22,311 nucleotides of DNA from a virus. Positions 18,849-22,311 of this stretch are shown piece after piece. The position numbers and the translations under genes were made by a program. The stretch spans positions 1-22,311 of IMG/VR virus record IMGVR_UViG_3300007540_000128. One strand, 5' to 3'. Position 1 is the stretch's first letter; every line of letters starts with the position of its first letter. The notes under the pieces are model-generated. The model ran no database searches, was not told where the DNA came from, and saw nothing but the letters and a program-made list of their open reading frames with translations.

Positions 18849-18876
18849 TTGACAAACAGTAGATTGTGTATATAAC
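18849..18876 (+). promoter_or_regulatory. Strong promoter for the capsid gene
   Basis: TTGACA (18849-18854), a 16-bp spacer and TATAAC (18871-18876), the same boxes as the right-arm promoter at 6685. It lies in the 236-bp gap before the major capsid gene and faces it. The gap also has a TAGTTAG/CTAACTA inverted repeat (18896-18902 with 18920-18926) and the inverted repeat at 19033. A dedicated promoter would raise capsid expression. Confidence 0.68.
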
Positions 18877-19032
18877 TATACATAGTCGCAAGATGTAGTT
18901 AGCCCTTGAATAAGACTACCTAACTATATCTCACTATACTTCTAAGACAACCCGATGAAGAAGAGCCTATGTGTAGTTGGCCTTACACGTACAACCTCTT
19001 AGTTCACGGCCCTTAAGGTAGATAAAAAAATA

Positions 19033-19049
19033 GTGTACAATATGTACAC
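19033..19049. promoter_or_regulatory. GTGTACA-ATA-TGTACAC inverted repeat
   Basis: A perfect 7-bp inverted repeat with a 3-bp centre, 30 bp upstream of the capsid start at 19079. It may be an operator or a small hairpin in the capsid mRNA leader that protects the 5' side. The capsid ribosome site (TAGGAG) lies outside it and stays free. Confidence 0.5.
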
Positions 19050-19078
19050 ATGGGATGTCGTATATAGGAGAAAATAAA

Positions 19079-20137
19079 ATGGCATTTTCAACTGCAACAG
19101 GCTACGGCAACCTGCCTAATGGTAATTTCTCACCAGTTATCTACTCTAAGCAGGTACAAGTAGCTTTTCGTAAGGCTTCAATTGTTGAAGCTATTACAAA
19201 TAGTGACTACTTTGGCGAGATCGCAAATATGGGCGATAGCGTTAAAATAATTAAGGAGCCAGAAATCACGGTTAAAGCGTATGCTCGTGGTACTACGATT
19301 ACTCCGCAAGACTTGGACGATGAAGAGTTCTCTCTTACCATCGACAAAGCAAACTACTTTGCATTTAAAGTCGATGATATTGAAGAGGCACACTCTCACA
19401 TCAACTTCCAACAGCTTGCAACTGATCGTGCAGCTTACAGACTAGCTGACCAGTTTGACCAAGACGCTCTTGGTTACTTAACTGGTTTCAAACAGTCTTC
19501 TTTGCATTCCAATGCTGATACTGTTAACTCAACTGTTAATGGTGCAGTTGCTGTATCTACAGCAGGTACTGACGAATTACTAAGCTCAATGAAGATAGAT
19601 GCTTCTGAGTTCGGTGGTTCTGCTAGTAATGCAATTGGTATTCAAGCACGTGCTGGTGGTGCAACTTCTGCTACACCCGGTTCAGGTAATGCTAACCCAT
19701 TACAAATCGTAGCTCGTATGGCTCGTTTGCTTGATCAACAAAATGTTGACACCAACAATCGTTGGCTCGTTGTTGATCCAGTTTTCGTTGAAGTTCTCAA
19801 AGATGAAGACTCTCGTCTTCTCAATGGTGACTTTGGTGGAAGCGGAATACAAAATGGTCTTATACTTAATAACCTTCATGGTTTCAAAGTATATATGTCT
19901 AACAACCTACCTTCTATTGGAACTGGACCAGCTACTACTGGTGGTACAAACTCCTCTAACTTTGGTATGATTGTATCTGGACATTCTTCTGCTGTAGCAA
20001 CTGCCGAGCAGATTAATAAGACAGAGACATATCGTGACCCTGATAGCTTTGCCGACATAGTTCGGGGAATGCATTTGTATGGACGTAAGATACTTAGACC
20101 TGAAGCTCTAAGTGTTGCACGTTATTGCTTGGTATAA
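19079..20137 (+). CDS. Major capsid protein
   Basis: A 352-residue protein opening MAFSTATGYGNLPNGNFSPV, then QVAFRKASIVEAITNSDYFG, SVKIIKEPEITVKAYARGTT, DLDDEEFSLTIDKANYFAFK and RAAYRLADQFDQDALGYLTG; the C-terminal part has RWLVVDPVFVEVLKDEDSRL, FKVYMSNNLPS and GMHLYGRKILRPEAL. This fits the conserved coat protein of many short-tailed phages with an HK97-like fold. It should form the icosahedral shell around the scaffold. The start at 19079 is chosen over the upstream ATG at 19055 because TAGGAG lies ten bases before it. Codon use differs from its neighbours, with more CGT, CTC, CTT and AAC codons, consistent with very high expression. Confidence 0.92.
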   Translation: MAFSTATGYGNLPNGNFSPVIYSKQVQVAFRKASIVEAITNSDYFGEIANMGDSVKIIKEPEITVKAYARGTTITPQDLDDEEFSLTIDKANYFAFKVDDIEEAHSHINFQQLATDRAAYRLADQFDQDALGYLTGFKQSSLHSNADTVNSTVNGAVAVSTAGTDELLSSMKIDASEFGGSASNAIGIQARAGGATSATPGSGNANPLQIVARMARLLDQQNVDTNNRWLVVDPVFVEVLKDEDSRLLNGDFGGSGIQNGLILNNLHGFKVYMSNNLPSIGTGPATTGGTNSSNFGMIVSGHSSAVATAEQINKTETYRDPDSFADIVRGMHLYGRKILRPEALSVARYCLV

Positions 20138-20149
20138 GGAGACTGAATC

Positions 20150-20644
20150 ATGGCTACAGTAACAACCTTAAGTTCAGCGGCTCGTGGCTCAGATGCCAGA
20201 GGTCGCGCTCCTTACTTGGTGCAAAATAGTATTGACTTCTCTGCTGCTGTTACCGCTAAAGGTACAGCACTAGCAGCTGCTGATATTATTGAAGCAATCA
20301 CAATACCTGCTAATACTATGATCTTGGATGCTGGTTTTGAAGTAACGACAGTTCACGCTGGTACTTCTTCTGACTGTGCACTTGATCTAGGAGTAACAGG
20401 TGTTGATGTGGATGCATACGTTGATGGCTTTGACTTTGACGGTGCATCAGCAGGTGCTTATAGTGTAGGTGCAGGTAGTGGACCTCTCACTGTTGGTGCA
20501 ACTGCCGACACGCTTGATGTTTTAATTCAGGCACAAACTGGAACTACAACGGCTGGTGTTATCCGTGTCTTTGCATTATTGCTAGACGTTGATGACATAG
20601 GCACAGTAGGTGCAGATGAAGTGGATCGTGATACACTCGCGTAA
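20150..20644 (+). CDS. Small virion protein after the capsid gene, decoration or head-fibre candidate
   Basis: A 164-residue, Ala/Gly/Thr/Asp-rich beta protein. It opens MATVTTLSSAARGSDARGRA, with YLVQNSIDFSAAVTAKGTAL, DIIEAITIPANTMILDAGFE, ALDLGVTGVDVDAYVDGFDF and a final VIRVFALLLDVDDIG. Such proteins lie just after coat genes in related phages and are often virion components. No transmembrane segment is evident. It has a good ribosome site (AAGGAGACTGAATC) and sits 12 bp after the capsid stop, so it shares the capsid transcript. A strong hairpin follows (20652-20680). Confidence 0.72.
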   Translation: MATVTTLSSAARGSDARGRAPYLVQNSIDFSAAVTAKGTALAAADIIEAITIPANTMILDAGFEVTTVHAGTSSDCALDLGVTGVDVDAYVDGFDFDGASAGAYSVGAGSGPLTVGATADTLDVLIQAQTGTTTAGVIRVFALLLDVDDIGTVGADEVDRDTLA

Positions 20645-20651
20645 CACATGT

Positions 20652-20680
20652 GGAAGGGGTGGGATAAACCTGCCCCTTTC
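20652..20680 (+). terminator. Strong GC-rich hairpin, terminator-like
   Basis: A 12-bp stem (20652-20663 with 20669-20680), including three G-U pairs on the plus-strand RNA, closes a 5-nt loop ATAAA. It follows the small virion gene by 7 bp. The tail (TACTT) is poor in U, so it may be a weak or partial terminator, or a structure that protects the 3' end of the abundant capsid message. Confidence 0.5.
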
Positions 20681-20696
20681 TACTTAAGGATATATT

Positions 20697-21446
20697 ATGG
20701 CTACAACATTTCTAACATTAGTTAATGATGTCAACAAAAGGCTGAACGAAGTTGAGCTTACCAGTTCTAACTTTGCATCAGCCACAGGTTTTTATGCACA
20801 CATAAAAGATGCAGTCAACTCTGCTATACGCTACATTAATGAAAGCGAGTATGAGTGGCCTTTTAATCATTCAGAAAAAGAACAAACATTAGTTGCTGGT
20901 ACAACAAGATACGCATTTCCAACAGATGCTAAACTAATAGACTTTGAATCGTTTAGAATAAAAGAAGATGCTACATTAGGAAATGATACAAAGAAACTAG
21001 CTTTAATTACATATGATGAATACCTAGAAAAATACGTGGATCAGGAGTACGCTGCAAGTCAGACACGTGCACTACCACGTTTTGTTTTTCATGGACCTGA
21101 TCTAAAGTATGGTTTGATAGAACCACCTGATAAAGCATACACGTTAGTATTTGACTACTACGTATTTCAGGCAGACCTATCTGCTCATGGTGACACAATG
21201 GTTATCCCAGACCGTTTTAAACACGTTGTAGTGGACGCTGCAATGTTTCATGCATATATGTTCAGGGGTAACACTCAAGATGCTGTAGTGGTCAAGGAGA
21301 GGGCAGATGAGGGTATTAAAGCAATGAGGTCTATGTTAATTAATCGCTATCACTATATGAGGTCTTATATGATACCTGCTGCAACAGGAGGACGTAGACT
21401 AGGTTCCTCTAGGTCTACAGCAGGATCGAGCTTGGATAGTCTATAA
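20697..21446 (+). CDS. Head-tail adaptor-like protein
   Basis: A 249-residue protein opening MATTFLTLVNDVNKRLNEVE, a signature of the phage adaptor family that docks under the portal in short-tailed phages. Further segments are FYAHIKDAVNSAIRYINESE, TRYAFPTDAKLIDFESFRIK, DEYLEKYVDQEYA, YYVFQADLSAHGDTMVIPDR and the C-terminal helix AMRSMLINRYHYMRSYMIPA. The helical bundle with a beta-rich insert fits the fold. Its position, following the capsid and small virion genes and before the nozzle-like gene, agrees. The start has AAGGA upstream. Confidence 0.8.
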   Translation: MATTFLTLVNDVNKRLNEVELTSSNFASATGFYAHIKDAVNSAIRYINESEYEWPFNHSEKEQTLVAGTTRYAFPTDAKLIDFESFRIKEDATLGNDTKKLALITYDEYLEKYVDQEYAASQTRALPRFVFHGPDLKYGLIEPPDKAYTLVFDYYVFQADLSAHGDTMVIPDRFKHVVVDAAMFHAYMFRGNTQDAVVVKERADEGIKAMRSMLINRYHYMRSYMIPAATGGRRLGSSRSTAGSSLDSL

Positions 21447-22174
21447 TGCCTGATGCATGGGAGACATTTAGAATAGAGTTTAAAGGTGGGCTAGTAACTA
21501 ATCTTAGCCCATTGCAACAAGCTATCAATGCTCCCGGTTCTGCCAGAATACTACGTAACTACGAACCATCTATTGATGGAGGTTACAAACGCATACAGGG
21601 CTATGCTAAGTTTGATAGTAATATTATGGCTCCATATGGTAATCCAGTTGTACATGGAGCTAGTCAATCAGGTACTACATTAATTATAGCAGCAGTGCAT
21701 ACTACTCCTGCTGTTGGTGATACATTTACTATAGCAGGAGTCTCTAGTACATATACAATATCGGGTGTATCTTTTGATGCTACTAATAATAGAGCCACAC
21801 TAACTTTATCAGGTGCACTAGCTTCTAGCCCTGCTAATGGTGCGCTTATAACATTTGCTACTGTAACTACAGCTAACTATGCTAATGGTATTACATACTT
21901 TAATAATAAAGCTGTAGTAGCACTTAATGCAGATATATTAGAAACAGCAGGTAGTGGCTATACAAAAATAAATAAACCTAATTATGGTAGTCCATTAGTA
22001 CACAATGCTTCTCAGACAGGTACATCTCTAGAGATAGATGCGGTAGATAACTTTCCACAAGCAGGTGATGTATTTACTATTGCAGGTATAGATAAAACAT
22101 ACACAGATATTAATACTGTATCTTCTTACTCAGATGCAAGTAGTAAAGAAGTAAACATAACTATTCATCCTTAA
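21446..22174 (+). CDS. Nozzle-like tail protein, truncated by an in-frame stop
   Basis: A 242-residue ORF starting MPDAWETFRIEFKGGLVTNL and with NYEPSIDGGYKRIQGYAKFD (39-57), a signature of the tail nozzle or stabiliser-type proteins that follow adaptors. It contains two copies of a beta domain: VVHGASQSGTTLIIAAV at 68-84 and LVHNASQTGTSLEIDAV at 184-200, each followed by a (Q/V)(A/V)GD-FTIAG strand and a TYT strand. The ORF ends at TAA (22172-22174), but the same frame stays open after it and resumes the second copy (see the next entry). So the complete gene is probably longer and either carries a real nonsense change, a sequencing error or a read-through. Start coupled to the adaptor stop. 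Confidence 0.78.
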   Translation: MPDAWETFRIEFKGGLVTNLSPLQQAINAPGSARILRNYEPSIDGGYKRIQGYAKFDSNIMAPYGNPVVHGASQSGTTLIIAAVHTTPAVGDTFTIAGVSSTYTISGVSFDATNNRATLTLSGALASSPANGALITFATVTTANYANGITYFNNKAVVALNADILETAGSGYTKINKPNYGSPLVHNASQTGTSLEIDAVDNFPQAGDVFTIAGIDKTYTDINTVSSYSDASSKEVNITIHP

Positions 22175-22311
22175 TTAGCTAGTAGCCCTGCTAATAATGC
22201 AGTTATAACATTTATCTCTAGTGATAGAGAAGGTGCAATTAATACACGATTTGACATCATTGACTTTACAGGTACAAAAACACTTGTGTTGGTTGACGGT
22301 GTGAATGCACC
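22175..22311 (+). pseudogene. In-frame continuation of the nozzle-like gene after TAA
   Basis: In the same frame as the ORF ending at 22174, the sequence is open to the window edge. It opens LASSPANNAVITF, which matches the corresponding part of the first repeat, ALASSPANGALITF, at residues 125-137. So the domain repeat is interrupted by the stop rather than ended by it. The right end is cut by the window, and no alternative start with a ribosome site is seen here. Confidence 0.7.

Noticed and set aside
19055-19078. Upstream ATG for the major capsid protein
   Set aside because: No ribosome site in front of it, while TAGGAG stands at the right distance before the ATG at 19079, and the added residues (MSYIGENK) encode that very site.
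22172-22174. TAA as a sense codon under a recoded phage genetic code
   Set aside because: TAA terminates many genes here at sensible places (terminase, capsid, holin), so general recoding does not fit.
1-22311. CRISPR array, insertion sequence or toxin-antitoxin pair
   Set aside because: No regularly spaced repeats with unique spacers, no transposase and no recognisable toxin or antitoxin pair were seen on either strand.

Overview
The window is part of a tailed-phage genome, AT-rich, densely packed and organised as two divergent arms. The right arm carries terminase small and large subunits, a 706-residue portal, a scaffold-like protein, the major capsid protein, an adaptor-like protein and a nozzle-like protein. 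That order (portal, scaffold, capsid, adaptor, nozzle, no tape measure or sheath visible) fits a short-tailed phage, but the window ends inside the tail genes, so this is inference. An alphaproteobacterial host is suggested by an Usg-like protein and a gene-transfer-agent-type three-helix holin, both families known mainly from that class. No integrase, tRNA gene, CRISPR array or insertion sequence was seen.

Left arm, positions 1 to 6097, all on the minus strand: about sixteen small, tightly coupled genes, many joined by ATGA or TAATG overlaps. Recognisable products are a SleB-type cell wall hydrolase, a DUF932-like protein, an orphan cytosine-5 DNA methyltransferase and a Gp88-like cysteine-rich protein. 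This arm looks like the early or middle region. It is studded with regulatory-looking DNA: seven copies of a dyad centred on GTCCAA-NN-TTGGAC, three minus-strand promoters sharing an identical CTTGACACT -35 block, and two large hairpins with the same architecture but different, compensating stem sequences.

Intergenic switch region, 6098 to 6823: no protein gene seen. It holds a structured leader for the leftward operon, two dyads, a 7-bp inverted repeat, CATATGCTA repeats beside a GC-rich island, and a strong plus-strand promoter (TTGACA, 17 bp, TATAAC) followed by a 12-bp palindrome. It is the best candidate for the control region between the arms and possibly an origin.

Right arm, 6824 to the end, all on the plus strand: small membrane proteins and the Usg-like protein; a run of small Lys- or Gly-rich proteins, a 239-residue conserved phage protein and a cysteine-rich metallothionein-like peptide; a lysis cassette (two membrane proteins and a GH24 lysozyme); then packaging and virion genes. 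A second strong promoter precedes the capsid gene, whose codon use differs from its neighbours. The last gene, nozzle-like, has an in-frame TAA inside a duplicated domain.

The most unusual items are the covarying hairpin pair with the repeated dyads in the left arm, the 42-residue peptide with 11 cysteines, the Usg-like gene, the shared double-glycine motif in several right-arm proteins, and the in-frame stop near the right edge.
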